Source: an uncultured Prevotellaceae bacterium | GTDB lineage: Bacteria > Bacteroidota > Bacteroidia > Bacteroidales > Bacteroidaceae | Direction: 5' to 3' | Assembly (NCBI GenBank): GCA_900317305.1 | Contig: ONGG01000010.1 | Location: 1-64,000, forward strand | DNA: 64,000 nt | The notes under the pieces: generated by a model | Seen by the model: only the letters and a program-made list of their open reading frames with translations | The model's database searches: none | Told to the model about the DNA's origin: nothing | Made by a program: the position numbers and the translations under genes | In this document: positions 1-8,225 of the stretch, in pieces | Layout of the letters: each line of letters starts with the position of its first letter | How positions within the stretch are numbered: position 1 is the first letter of the stretch

Positions 1-1
1 T

Positions 2-67
2 TCTGCTGTTATTGACGGGAATCCAAAGTTCCATAAGCTATATCAAATGTATAAATTAGTCGCATGA
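2..67 (+). other. possible C-terminal tail of a gene cut by the window edge
   Basis: Frame 2 is open from the window edge for 21 codons and stops with TGA at 65-67. The residues (…GNPKFHKLYQMYKLVA) are compositionally plausible for a protein end. The stretch is too short to assign a family. It may be the end of an upstream polymorphic-toxin or hypothetical gene, given the RHS remnant further on, but chance openness cannot be excluded. Confidence 0.2.
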
Positions 68-230
68 TGAATGAATATTCACTTGCGAAACTTTAGTAAA
101 TGATATATACTTAGTCAAAACGCCCTACTATTCAAAGCAATTCTTTTTACTTTACAATCATATCAAAGCTATTTTTTTAGCCTATGACCACAAATATCCA
201 TGGGCTTGTGAAAATGAGAGTAAACTTTGC

Positions 231-689
231 ATGGATTTTTACGAAAATGAAGCTGCGGACAGTATAACTATTGACTGTTTGAATTTGATGACAGACAAAT
301 CCTATCATATCATATTGACTGACACTATATGCTGCGTGGGAAAGGTAACAGTGACGAGCACAAGAAATAATGACCTCAAAGATTTTTACTATTTGGATAA
401 GGCCAAAGCATTACAGCTCTACAAACAAGTGTCAGATTTGTTCGCTAATGGCCCTGAATCATTCAACTGCGAGATGGAATACTTTGACATTCCTGAAAAT
501 AAGCCCTATTTAATACCAATTGATGTTGTCATAAAACTCCATCAAAGTAACAACGTTTCTTCTTTTTCAATAAAGACATCATTGTTTAACTACCGCTCTC
601 ATTTGAATATACCTCAACCACTTGGACTGCTGTTAGGCCGTTTGATAATAGAAATGCATAGAAGGGAGGGATTGCGTGGGTTGGATTAA
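231..689 (+). CDS. hypothetical protein, AT-rich, 152 aa
   Basis: I do not recognise a family. The protein has no signal peptide, no obvious membrane segment and a mixed alpha/beta-looking composition with several Tyr/Phe/Asn-rich stretches, so it is probably cytoplasmic. The ATG at 231 follows a TTTG-containing A/T-rich stretch but no clear ribosome binding site. Base composition is much more AT-rich than the housekeeping genes from 1274 onward, a sign of transfer. An RHS core fragment lies just downstream on the same strand. Small orphan genes next to RHS scraps are often immunity proteins of toxin cassettes, so an immunity role is a reasonable but unproven inference. Confidence 0.55.
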   Translation: MDFYENEAADSITIDCLNLMTDKSYHIILTDTICCVGKVTVTSTRNNDLKDFYYLDKAKALQLYKQVSDLFANGPESFNCEMEYFDIPENKPYLIPIDVVIKLHQSNNVSSFSIKTSLFNYRSHLNIPQPLGLLLGRLIIEMHRREGLRGLD

Positions 690-758
690 AACAAGGATTT
701 CCCTGCTGAAAAATGAGAATGGTAACAACAACATTAAAATTTCTATACACAAAACTTT

Positions 759-927
759 GCCCATTTTAGGCTACGTCTCGGGAATTCAGGCAAAAACTCC
801 GTGTTTTGCTTGCAATTCCACTCAACTTGCACTAAATTTGGCTTCGCCCAATTTAGGCTGCGTCTCGGGAATTCAGGCAAAAACTCCGTGTTTTGCTTGC
901 AATTCCGCTCAACTTGCACTAAATTTG
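759..927 (+). repeat. two tandem copies of an 87-bp repeat with promoter-like motif
   Basis: Bases 759-840 recur at 846-927 with an exact offset of 87 bp and about three mismatches. Each unit contains an imperfect hairpin (781-819 in copy 1, arms starting GGAATTCAGGCAAAA and ending TTTTGC..GCAATTCC) and ends with CACTAAATTTG, which matches the Bacteroidetes -7 box TAnnTTTG. The junction between the copies is itself a near-palindrome (CTAAATTTGG … CCCAATTTAG). The units sit between the 152-aa gene and the RHS fragment. Confidence 0.85.
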
Positions 928-933
928 CCCTCA

Positions 934-1173
934 ATGATATCCTTCGGCGACAACAGCTTCATCAAGTACACCTACAGCGCCACGGGCGAGAAGCTCGGGG
1001 TGGAATACGGCGTGCGCCTGCAGCCCGTGCTCTCGCCCACCGACGAGGGATACGTGACGTTCACCGCCACGGGCACGCCGCAGTACCACTACTACCTGAG
1101 GGTCCATCTGGGCAACATCCGCGTGGTGATGGGCCAGACATGCTTGCGGTACAGGGGTTGGCCTTGGATATGA
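934..1173 (+). pseudogene. RHS repeat-associated core fragment (3' scrap)
   Basis: One frame encodes FIKYTYSATGEKL, then YHYYLRVHLGNIRVVM, which matches the RHS repeat-associated core signature (YxYxxxDHLGNxR) with the usual Asp replaced by Val. The frame stops about 14 residues later, with no toxin domain and no upstream YD-repeat region. The open frame runs upstream through the non-coding 87-bp repeats, so no plausible start exists. GC content is high, unlike the preceding gene. I read it as a displaced remnant of a large RHS/polymorphic-toxin gene. Confidence 0.7.
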
Positions 1174-1227
1174 AAACCTCTTTCTTTATGTTATTTTATG
1201 TTGAAATAAGATGATTTATGTCCGAAA

Positions 1228-1240
1228 TTGCCTAACTTTG
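1228..1240 (+). promoter_or_regulatory. extended -7 promoter element upstream of dapB
   Basis: TTGCCTAACTTTG contains the Bacteroidetes -7 consensus TAnnTTTG (1233-1240). No good -33 TTTG is visible at the normal distance. The dapB ATG lies 33 nt downstream. The same extended form (TTGnCTAAnTTTG) precedes four other genes in this window. Confidence 0.6.
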
Positions 1241-1273
1241 CCCTCTGAATCAACCCAATACGACGAAAGAAAA

Positions 1274-2029
1274 ATGAAAATAGCACTGATAGGCTATGGC
1301 AAGATGGGCAAGATGATAGAGCAGATTGCCATCAGCCGGGGCCATGAGATTGTGAGCATCATCGACATCGACAACCAGCAGGACTTCGAGTCGGAGGCTT
1401 TCGCCTCGGCCGATGTGGCCATAGAGTTTACCTCTCCCACTGCTGCCTATGGCAACTACCTCAAGGCGTTCGCCAAGAACGTGAAGGTGGTGTCGGGCTC
1501 CACAGGATGGATGCAGGAGCATGGCGACGACGTGCGCCGGCTGTGCACCGAGGGTGGCCAGACCCTCTTCTGGGCCAGCAACTTCTCTATCGGCGTGGCC
1601 ATCTTCTCGGCCGTGAACCGCTATCTGGCAAACATCATGAACCGCTTCCCGCAATATGAGGTAGAGATGGAGGAGACCCACCACGTGCACAAGCTCGACG
1701 CGCCATCGGGCACCGCCATCACTTTGGCCGAAGACCTCATCGGTCAGCTCGACCGCAAGGCCCAGTGGGTGAAGGGCACCCTGCTCGCACCCGACGGCAC
1801 GCTCTCAGGGACTGCACAATGCGCACCCGACGAGGTGGCCATCAACAGTATCCGCCGCGACGAGGTACCGGGTATTCACACCATCCGCTACGACTCTGAT
1901 GCCGATGCCATCACCATCACCCACGACGCCCACTCTCGAAAGGGTTTCGCACTGGGTGCCGTGCTCGCTGCCGAATACACCGCCGAGCACCAAGGGCTGC
2001 TCACCACCAGCGACCTGTTCCAATTCTAA
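1274..2029 (+). CDS. dapB: 4-hydroxy-tetrahydrodipicolinate reductase
   Basis: DapB reduces 4-hydroxy-tetrahydrodipicolinate with NAD(P)H in the diaminopimelate/lysine pathway, supplying lysine and peptidoglycan precursor in the cytoplasm. The 251-aa product starts MKIALIGYGKMGKMI, a Rossmann GxGxMG nucleotide-binding loop. The catalytic signature is HHVHKLDAPSGTA with H136, H137 and K140, and the length is normal. I chose the ATG at 1274 rather than the in-frame ATG at 1211 because family members begin at the Rossmann strand and because the predicted promoter lies at 1228-1240, downstream of 1211. lepB follows after 19 bp, so co-transcription is likely. Confidence 0.95.
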   Translation: MKIALIGYGKMGKMIEQIAISRGHEIVSIIDIDNQQDFESEAFASADVAIEFTSPTAAYGNYLKAFAKNVKVVSGSTGWMQEHGDDVRRLCTEGGQTLFWASNFSIGVAIFSAVNRYLANIMNRFPQYEVEMEETHHVHKLDAPSGTAITLAEDLIGQLDRKAQWVKGTLLAPDGTLSGTAQCAPDEVAINSIRRDEVPGIHTIRYDSDADAITITHDAHSRKGFALGAVLAAEYTAEHQGLLTTSDLFQF

Positions 2030-2048
2030 CGCTTAAACTCACAACAAA

Positions 2049-3482
2049 ATGATAGACAAGGAAAAAGCCAAACTCAACATGAAGGTGCAATGGGCGAAAT
2101 TCATCGTCGTGCTCGCACTCTACCTGCTGTTCCTCTACTGGGTGAAAAGCTGGCTAGGACTCATCGTCGTGCCCTTCATCTACGACGTCTATATCTCGAA
2201 GAAAATAAAATGGCAGTGGTGGAAGGACGCTGAAGGACCCGTGCGCTTCGTCATGAGCTGGGTCGACGCCATCATCTTCGCCCTCGTGGCCGTCTACTTC
2301 ATCAACCTCTTCTTCTTCCAGAACTACGTCATCCCATCAAGTTCGCTCGAGAAGTCGTTGCTCCGTGGCGACTACCTCTTCGTGAGCAAACTGAGTTACG
2401 GCCCGCGCATCCCGCAGACACCACTCACCATGCCCCTCACGCAGCACACCCTGCCGCTGGTCAACACCAAGTCGTATATCGAATGGCCCCATTGGGACTA
2501 CCGCAGAGTGAAAGGTCTGGGCAACGTGCAGCTCAACGATATCGTGGTGTTCAACTATCCCGCCGGCGACACCATCGCCATGGCCGACAAATACCAGGCA
2601 CAAGACTACTACCAGCTTTGCTATATGTATGGCGAGGCCAACAACCTACAGGTCGACTCGCTTTCGCCGCAGGCCCAGTGGGATGCCTACCACCAGGCCA
2701 TTGCCCGTGGCGCCAGCTACATGAAAGGCAACCCCGCCGAGTTCGGACAGATTGACTCCCGTCCCACCGACCGCCGCGAGAACTACGTGAAGCGCTGCGT
2801 GGGACTCCCCGGACAGACCCTGCAAATCAAGGACAAGATTGTGTATCTCGACGGCAAGGCCAACAAGGAGCCCGACAACGTGCAATACTCCTACCACCTG
2901 AACCTGAAGCAGATGCTCCCCGAACAGTTCATGGAAGAGTATGCCGTCACCATGGAGGACATCCAGAGTCTGAACACCTATGGAGTGATGCCCATGACCC
3001 ACCGTGCCGCCGAAGCGCTGAGCAAGCGCACCGACCTGGCCGAGAACGTGAGGCTGGTGAACGACTCCGACCGGGTGGACACTGGCAAGACCTATCCCGT
3101 GACCGCCAACACCGGATGGACACGCGACAACTATGGTCCCATCTGGATTCCCGCCAAGGGTAAGAGCATCAAACTGACCATGGACAACATCGCCATCTAT
3201 GAGCGGCCCATCCGTGTGTATGAGGACAACCAGCTCGAGGTGAAAGGCGGCAAGATTTACATCAACGGAAAACAAACCGACACCTACACCTTCAAGATGG
3301 ACTACTATTGGATGATGGGCGACAACCGTCACAACTCGCTCGACTCACGCTACTGGGGATTCGTGCCCGAAGACCATGTGGTGGGAAAACCCATCTTCAT
3401 CTGGCTCTCCATCAACCCCGAGAACGTAGGAAAGAAATACCGCTGGAGTCGCCTCTTCAACCTCGTCGACAACATCAAGTAG
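2049..3482 (+). CDS. lepB: signal peptidase I, long Bacteroidetes form
   Basis: Type I signal peptidase cleaves signal peptides of Sec-exported proteins at the periplasmic face of the inner membrane. The 477-aa protein has two N-terminal membrane segments (about residues 17-45 and 70-90). Then comes the nucleophile region PSSSLEKSL with Ser99 as probable nucleophile, the Lys box RRENYVKRCVGLPG with Lys248 as general base, and the C-terminal GDNRHNSLDSRYWG box at about 423-436. It is longer than the E. coli enzyme because of an insertion between the Ser and Lys boxes and another before the GDN box, as is usual for Bacteroidales. The WbqC-like gene starts 5 bp after its stop. Confidence 0.95.
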   Translation: MIDKEKAKLNMKVQWAKFIVVLALYLLFLYWVKSWLGLIVVPFIYDVYISKKIKWQWWKDAEGPVRFVMSWVDAIIFALVAVYFINLFFFQNYVIPSSSLEKSLLRGDYLFVSKLSYGPRIPQTPLTMPLTQHTLPLVNTKSYIEWPHWDYRRVKGLGNVQLNDIVVFNYPAGDTIAMADKYQAQDYYQLCYMYGEANNLQVDSLSPQAQWDAYHQAIARGASYMKGNPAEFGQIDSRPTDRRENYVKRCVGLPGQTLQIKDKIVYLDGKANKEPDNVQYSYHLNLKQMLPEQFMEEYAVTMEDIQSLNTYGVMPMTHRAAEALSKRTDLAENVRLVNDSDRVDTGKTYPVTANTGWTRDNYGPIWIPAKGKSIKLTMDNIAIYERPIRVYEDNQLEVKGGKIYINGKQTDTYTFKMDYYWMMGDNRHNSLDSRYWGFVPEDHVVGKPIFIWLSINPENVGKKYRWSRLFNLVDNIK

Positions 3483-3487
3483 ACAGG

Positions 3488-4171
3488 ATGAACGAACAAC
3501 CCTTCACCAACACATCCGACACCCCTCCGGCTCCAATGACGGAGGGGTGCTTCGCTGAATGCCTCCTCACCACCACCTATTTCGGTCCGGTGCAGTGGTA
3601 CCAGAAGCTCTACCGCTACCGCACGGTATGGATGGAGCGCCATGACAGTTTTGTGAAGCAAACCTACCGCAACCGTTGTTGCATCGCCACTACTCATGGC
3701 GTGCAGTCGCTCACCATCCCCGTGGAGCATGGGGCCAACAGCCTGCTCACCCGCGACACCCGTATCAGCGACCACGGCAACTGGCGGCACCTGCACTGGA
3801 ACGCCATTCGCAGCGCCTACGGCGAGTCGCCTTTCTTCGAGTTCTATGCCGACGACCTCGCACCCTTCTTCGAACGGCGGTGGACATTCCTCACCGACTT
3901 CAACGACGAAATCTGTGCCCTGATGTGCCAGTTGCTCGACATCACACCTCACCTACAACCCACCACCTGTTTTCTTACCGCCGAAGAGTGTGCCAACCGG
4001 CACATCCACGACTTCCGCGATGCTATCCGCCCCAAGCATCCACTACCCGACCCCGGTTTCCAACCACAACGCTACTACCAGGTGTTCGAGGGCGAAAACG
4101 GCTTCCTACCCAACCTTAGCATCCTCGACTTGCTCATGAACTGTGGCAACGAGAGCATCTTCTTTCTGTAA
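3488..4171 (+). CDS. WbqC-like family protein
   Basis: The 227-aa product has the WbqC-family opening (LLTTTYFGPVQWYQKLYR), in which the conserved xYxGPxxWY region is followed by an Arg/Tyr-rich segment. The family is found near surface polysaccharide genes but its biochemical role is not settled. No signal peptide is visible. The ATG at 3488 is chosen because upstream in-frame sequence lies inside lepB in another frame; it starts 5 bp after the lepB stop, which suggests translational coupling. Confidence 0.8.
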   Translation: MNEQPFTNTSDTPPAPMTEGCFAECLLTTTYFGPVQWYQKLYRYRTVWMERHDSFVKQTYRNRCCIATTHGVQSLTIPVEHGANSLLTRDTRISDHGNWRHLHWNAIRSAYGESPFFEFYADDLAPFFERRWTFLTDFNDEICALMCQLLDITPHLQPTTCFLTAEECANRHIHDFRDAIRPKHPLPDPGFQPQRYYQVFEGENGFLPNLSILDLLMNCGNESIFFL

Positions 4172-4279
4172 AGCATCGTTTTCACTCCATTTCATCGTTT
4201 TTACGATGGTTTTTCCTTTCTATCAGCTGGTTATTGAAAGAAAAATCGAGCAATTGGCACTTTTTTTCCAATTTTTCCT

Positions 4280-4287
4280 TACTTTTG
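4280..4287 (+). promoter_or_regulatory. -7 promoter box upstream of the secreted subtilisin
   Basis: TACTTTTG matches TAnnTTTG and lies 113 nt upstream of the ATG at 4401, giving a long A/T-rich 5' leader. The -33 region is only weakly matched (ATTG at 4253-4256, spacing too long). Confidence 0.45.
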
Positions 4288-4400
4288 CAGATTGGACATC
4301 AAACATCTTCAGCAAGGCTGATAACTGTAAACTTGTATTTTACACTTTCTAATTCAGGTCAAAAACCTATTTCACTACGACAAATAACTATCCCACATAA

Positions 4401-7400
4401 ATGAAAAAACTGCTACTGACCCTTGTCCTCACCACATTCACATTGGTGGGATTCGCACAAACTGACATCGACAAGAAGATGTCGATAACCACTCAGATGT
4501 TCCTCGACGAACTCAATGGAAAAATCGATCTCAACCCAAGCACCACCTCGTCGAGACCGCTCGGCAGTCCCTTTGTCGGCAAGAACGGTCCGAAGTCCAA
4601 CCGGCTCGTCGCCACCCCCGACACCATCAATGGCAAGGTGTATATCTCCTGCTTCCTGCGGTTGCAGAACGACAATGATGTGGCCGAACTGGAAGCCCTT
4701 GGTGTGGAAATTCAGACCAGATTCATCAATGGGCTCGTCACCGCCCTCATCCCCATCGAGAAAATCGAGGAGGTGGCAGGCATCTCCAATGTGTCACGCA
4801 TCAACGTGGCATCATTGATGCGCCACTATACTGATGCAGCCCGCACCAGCACCAATGTCGACGATGTGCTCTCCTGGTCCGACGACGCCAGGACTGCGGG
4901 CCTCTTGCAAGGCTACGACGGCACAGGTGTGCTATTGGGCGTCATCGACACTGGCATCGATTTCAATCACATTGCCTTTAAAGACAAGAATGGCAATAGC
5001 CGCATCAAGAGGGCATATGTCTATAATGGTTCCCTTGCAAAAGAATACGCATCCAGTGATATTACTAGTTCAACCACCGATAACAAATCAGAAGACCATG
5101 GCACCCATACCAGTACCACCGCCGGCGGTTCGAGTGTCAAGGTGAGTGGCAACACCGTCACGGTGACCGACGACCACGCCAATGCCACTTATGGCGGTAT
5201 GGCTCCAGGTGCCGACCTCTACCTGGCAGGAGTCAACGGATTGAATGACACCTATCTGAGCAATGCCTTTGATAAAGTCATCACCTATGCCGATCAGAAC
5301 AACATGCCTGTGGTAGTGAGTAACAGCTGGGGATCACAATATGGTCCTCACGATGGTACGAGTGATTATTCAGATGTCATAGCCACGTATTTTGGCGACA
5401 ACTACCCCAATCACATCTGCCTGTTTGCCTCATCCAACGATGCCGACAATTCTAAAGACGGTGAAGGCGGTGGATACCATCTCTCGGGCACAGCCAGCAG
5501 CAACAGTCCCCTACGTTCCATTCTCAGATGTAACTATTATTCCGACACCGACGCCGGTTACTTGTACAGTGGTATCATCGCCAATGCTTGGTGCCGGTCG
5601 ACCAATGTGAGCAGCATGGCCTGCAAAATCTATGTGCTCGACGCCAAGACTGGCAGTGTCAAGACGTCTGTCACAGTCACCCCTTCTACCAGAGGTACTA
5701 CTGTATCGGGACTAAGCGCCTATTTTTCTGGAACACTTTATGCTTACAAAGACTATGTCAGTTCCAACAAAACCCAAATTTTGCTGTACTCTGGTAATGG
5801 ACTGAAATCACTGAGCACTACCTCCACCACGAAAAACGGAGAGTCTTATTTAAAGAGCGATTACACCCTGGCCGTGGAGTTCTACCCCACCAGCGGCAGC
5901 GCCATCATCGACGCATGGGGCGGTGATTACTGCTACTTCACCAACCACCTCACCACAACGGGCTACAATTGGAAAAACGGTGATAACGACATGAGCGTGA
6001 GCGACGAGGCCATGTCGCCCAACGTCATCTCCATCGGTGCCTACGTGACGAAGAACAGGGTGACCAACTATAAAGGCACTACATACAACTACTCCGACGA
6101 GTATACCATAGGCGACATCGCTCCGTTCTCGAGTTATGCCACGGCAGAAGCCAGCCCCGATGGCCAGCAGTATCCTTGGATAACGGCACCGGGAGCACGG
6201 ATTGTGGCTGGCGTCAATCACAACCACACTGCTTCGACCGATGATTATAGCTATTATGGCAGTTACTTTAACAAAGACCTAGTAGTCAACAGCGCTACCA
6301 ATCCCTATGCTGCCATGGAGGGCACATCGATGGCTACTCCTGTGGCTGCCGGCATCGTGGCACTATGGCTGCAGGCCGCCAAGGAAGTAGACAAGAAGAT
6401 GACCGTGAACGATATCAAGGAGGTGATGCGCCAGACTGCCATTAAAGACAACTTCACCACCGCGGGTCCCAACGCCTCGCACTTCGGCCACGGCAAAATC
6501 GATGCCCTCGCCGGCATCAAGTATATCCTCGGTGCCACAAGTCAGCCCACTATCAAGGCCACGCCCACCAGCCTCTCCTTCGAGGGCTACGCCACCATGT
6601 CGCACACCCAGAAGCTGAACGTGAAGGGCCTCCGCCTAGAGGGCAAGATCACCGCCACGCTCAATGACCCCAGCCATGCATTCAGCATCGACAAGACCTC
6701 CATTACCGCAGCAGATGCCGCTCAAGGTGTCGACATCACCATAACGTGGTCGCCCCTGGTTGCTGGACAGACCTCTGCCACCATCACCCTCTCCGCTCAA
6801 GATGCCGAGAATGTGGTGGTGAGCCTCACCGGAACGGCTCAGGCTGCCACGCCCACGATTATTGCCGACAAGACCGAAGTCAACTTTGGCAACTGCAACA
6901 TCAACCAGTCCTACACGCAGACCATCCATGTGTCGGGCCGCTTCCTCGCCGAGGAAGTGAAAGTGGCTCTCACCGACGCCAACGGCGTGTTCACCGTCAG
7001 TTCCACCACCCTAACGGCCGCTGACGTGAACGAAGGTACCGACCTCACCATCACGTTCTCGGCCGCTGAGGATAATTCCTACAGTGGAAGCATCGTGCTC
7101 TCGAGCGAGGGTGCCGAGCAGGTGACTATCACGCTTAGCGCCACCGCTTCGGATGGTGGCACGGCCAGCGATCCCTACCTCAATATCGCCAAATATGCCA
7201 CCATCGACGATGCTGGATGGAGCACCACATACGTGAACAAACTATATGCTTACACAGAGAACACCGACGAGCATTACGCCTGGCTCACCATGCCCGTCTA
7301 TGGCGCATGGGTGGGATGCTACTACAACAACAACCCACAAAAGTGGATCGCTACTAATGTGACATCCACAACACCACAAAAATATAGTGGTACTAATTGG

Positions 7401-8003
7401 TATGCAACCAATGAGTTCATAGGTAGCGACAAATATTTCACAAGCACATCACCTCGTGCTATGGGATATAATGCAGGGAATAATACCACACTAGAGACCA
7501 TCACCTTCCATGTGACCAATACCACTGCTGTCAAGCTTCTGGGCTTGGGACAGTCAAAAACCAAAAGCAATTATCCTGCCACAATGAAGATATACGAATG
7601 TGAGAGAAATGCCGATGGCTCCATGAAAGCATCATCAACAGCCATCCAGAGTTTCTCTAATTCCGCCACCACGGGCTCCTTCGTTCTGGCTACCACCGAT
7701 GAACTCGACGCGACGAAGATTTACAAGGTGGAAGTGGGCACTTATCGCAGTTATCTGTGTGAGATAGGATTCAAGACCCCGCTCAAGGTCACCGGCGATG
7801 TGAACATTGAAGGTGATGTGAACATGGACGGCGAAGTGAACGTGCTCGATGTGACCGCAATCATCGACATCATCTTGCAGGACGACAAGGCTGCACCCTA
7901 CAAAAATCCACAGTACGACCATCAGGCAGCCGACTTGAATGGCGATAATGACATCAACGTACTTGACGTGACGATGCTCATCGACATCATCTTGAAAAAG
8001 TAA
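4401..8003 (+). CDS. secreted S8 (subtilisin-like) serine protease with Ig-like repeats and dockerin-like tail
   Basis: The 1200-aa protein starts with a Sec signal peptide ending …VGFA, followed by Gln. The catalytic triad is visible: Asp183 in GVIDTG, His233 in DHGTH and Ser643 in GTSMATP. The gap of about 410 residues between His and Ser is far larger than in classical subtilisins and implies an inserted domain. Two similar Ig-like modules follow (about 713-803 and 804-898), then a Tyr/Thr/Asn-rich module. Last come two dockerin type I-like calcium loops (DVNMDGEVNVLD and DLNGDNDINVLD, about 1137-1200). It has no typical type IX sorting domain, so the tail may mediate surface attachment or complex formation. 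It probably degrades extracellular proteins; the substrate is unknown. Confidence 0.9.
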   Translation: MKKLLLTLVLTTFTLVGFAQTDIDKKMSITTQMFLDELNGKIDLNPSTTSSRPLGSPFVGKNGPKSNRLVATPDTINGKVYISCFLRLQNDNDVAELEALGVEIQTRFINGLVTALIPIEKIEEVAGISNVSRINVASLMRHYTDAARTSTNVDDVLSWSDDARTAGLLQGYDGTGVLLGVIDTGIDFNHIAFKDKNGNSRIKRAYVYNGSLAKEYASSDITSSTTDNKSEDHGTHTSTTAGGSSVKVSGNTVTVTDDHANATYGGMAPGADLYLAGVNGLNDTYLSNAFDKVITYADQNNMPVVVSNSWGSQYGPHDGTSDYSDVIATYFGDNYPNHICLFASSNDADNSKDGEGGGYHLSGTASSNSPLRSILRCNYYSDTDAGYLYSGIIANAWCRSTNVSSMACKIYVLDAKTGSVKTSVTVTPSTRGTTVSGLSAYFSGTLYAYKDYVSSNKTQILLYSGNGLKSLSTTSTTKNGESYLKSDYTLAVEFYPTSGSAIIDAWGGDYCYFTNHLTTTGYNWKNGDNDMSVSDEAMSPNVISIGAYVTKNRVTNYKGTTYNYSDEYTIGDIAPFSSYATAEASPDGQQYPWITAPGARIVAGVNHNHTASTDDYSYYGSYFNKDLVVNSATNPYAAMEGTSMATPVAAGIVALWLQAAKEVDKKMTVNDIKEVMRQTAIKDNFTTAGPNASHFGHGKIDALAGIKYILGATSQPTIKATPTSLSFEGYATMSHTQKLNVKGLRLEGKITATLNDPSHAFSIDKTSITAADAAQGVDITITWSPLVAGQTSATITLSAQDAENVVVSLTGTAQAATPTIIADKTEVNFGNCNINQSYTQTIHVSGRFLAEEVKVALTDANGVFTVSSTTLTAADVNEGTDLTITFSAAEDNSYSGSIVLSSEGAEQVTITLSATASDGGTASDPYLNIAKYATIDDAGWSTTYVNKLYAYTENTDEHYAWLTMPVYGAWVGCYYNNNPQKWIATNVTSTTPQKYSGTNWYATNEFIGSDKYFTSTSPRAMGYNAGNNTTLETITFHVTNTTAVKLLGLGQSKTKSNYPATMKIYECERNADGSMKASSTAIQSFSNSATTGSFVLATTDELDATKIYKVEVGTYRSYLCEIGFKTPLKVTGDVNIEGDVNMDGEVNVLDVTAIIDIILQDDKAAPYKNPQYDHQAADLNGDNDINVLDVTMLIDIILKK

Positions 8004-8046
8004 GAGAAACAATACGTTGGCCTCAACGTTTTTTGGCCCTAATATC

Positions 8047-8086
8047 AAAATCCCCCGCTCGTCAGTGATGAGCGGGGGATTTTCTT
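8047..8086 (+). terminator. strong intrinsic terminator after the subtilisin gene
   Basis: A GC-rich perfect stem (TCCCCCGCTC … GAGCGGGGGA) with a 9-nt loop is flanked by AAAA on the left and TTTTC on the right. It therefore probably works in both directions, ending the protease gene and shielding the convergent M16 gene. Confidence 0.9.
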
Positions 8087-8100
8087 GATTAAAAGAAGTT

Positions 8101-8215
8101 GAGACAATAGTTCAAATTCACCTCATTGCTCAAAGGTTGTTAGCCGTGGTAATGTCTGAACTCCCGAACTCCTGTAACTCCTGAACTCCTAGAAGTTGAG
8201 CGAAAGCGATACTTC
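8101..8215. repeat. dispersed intergenic repeat, copy A
   Basis: The core GACAATAG … CTCAAAGGTTGTTAGCCGTGGTAATGTCTGAACTCC, interrupted by variable bases, also occurs at 18561-18647 and 53600-53690. The tail carries several 'gaactcctg' units and ends GTTGAGCGAAAGCGATACTT, which resembles 40421-40441. It lies between two convergent genes. Confidence 0.8.
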
Positions 8216-8225
8216 ATTAATGTAA

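Noticed and set aside
676..1173. Single 165-aa gene covering the 87-bp repeats and RHS fragment
   Set aside because: The first half is the repeated non-coding unit read through; only the last part resembles a protein family.
4143..4352. Small frame between the WbqC-like gene and the subtilisin
   Set aside because: It overlaps the WbqC-like gene end and the subtilisin promoter; Phe-rich low-complexity sequence without a ribosome site.
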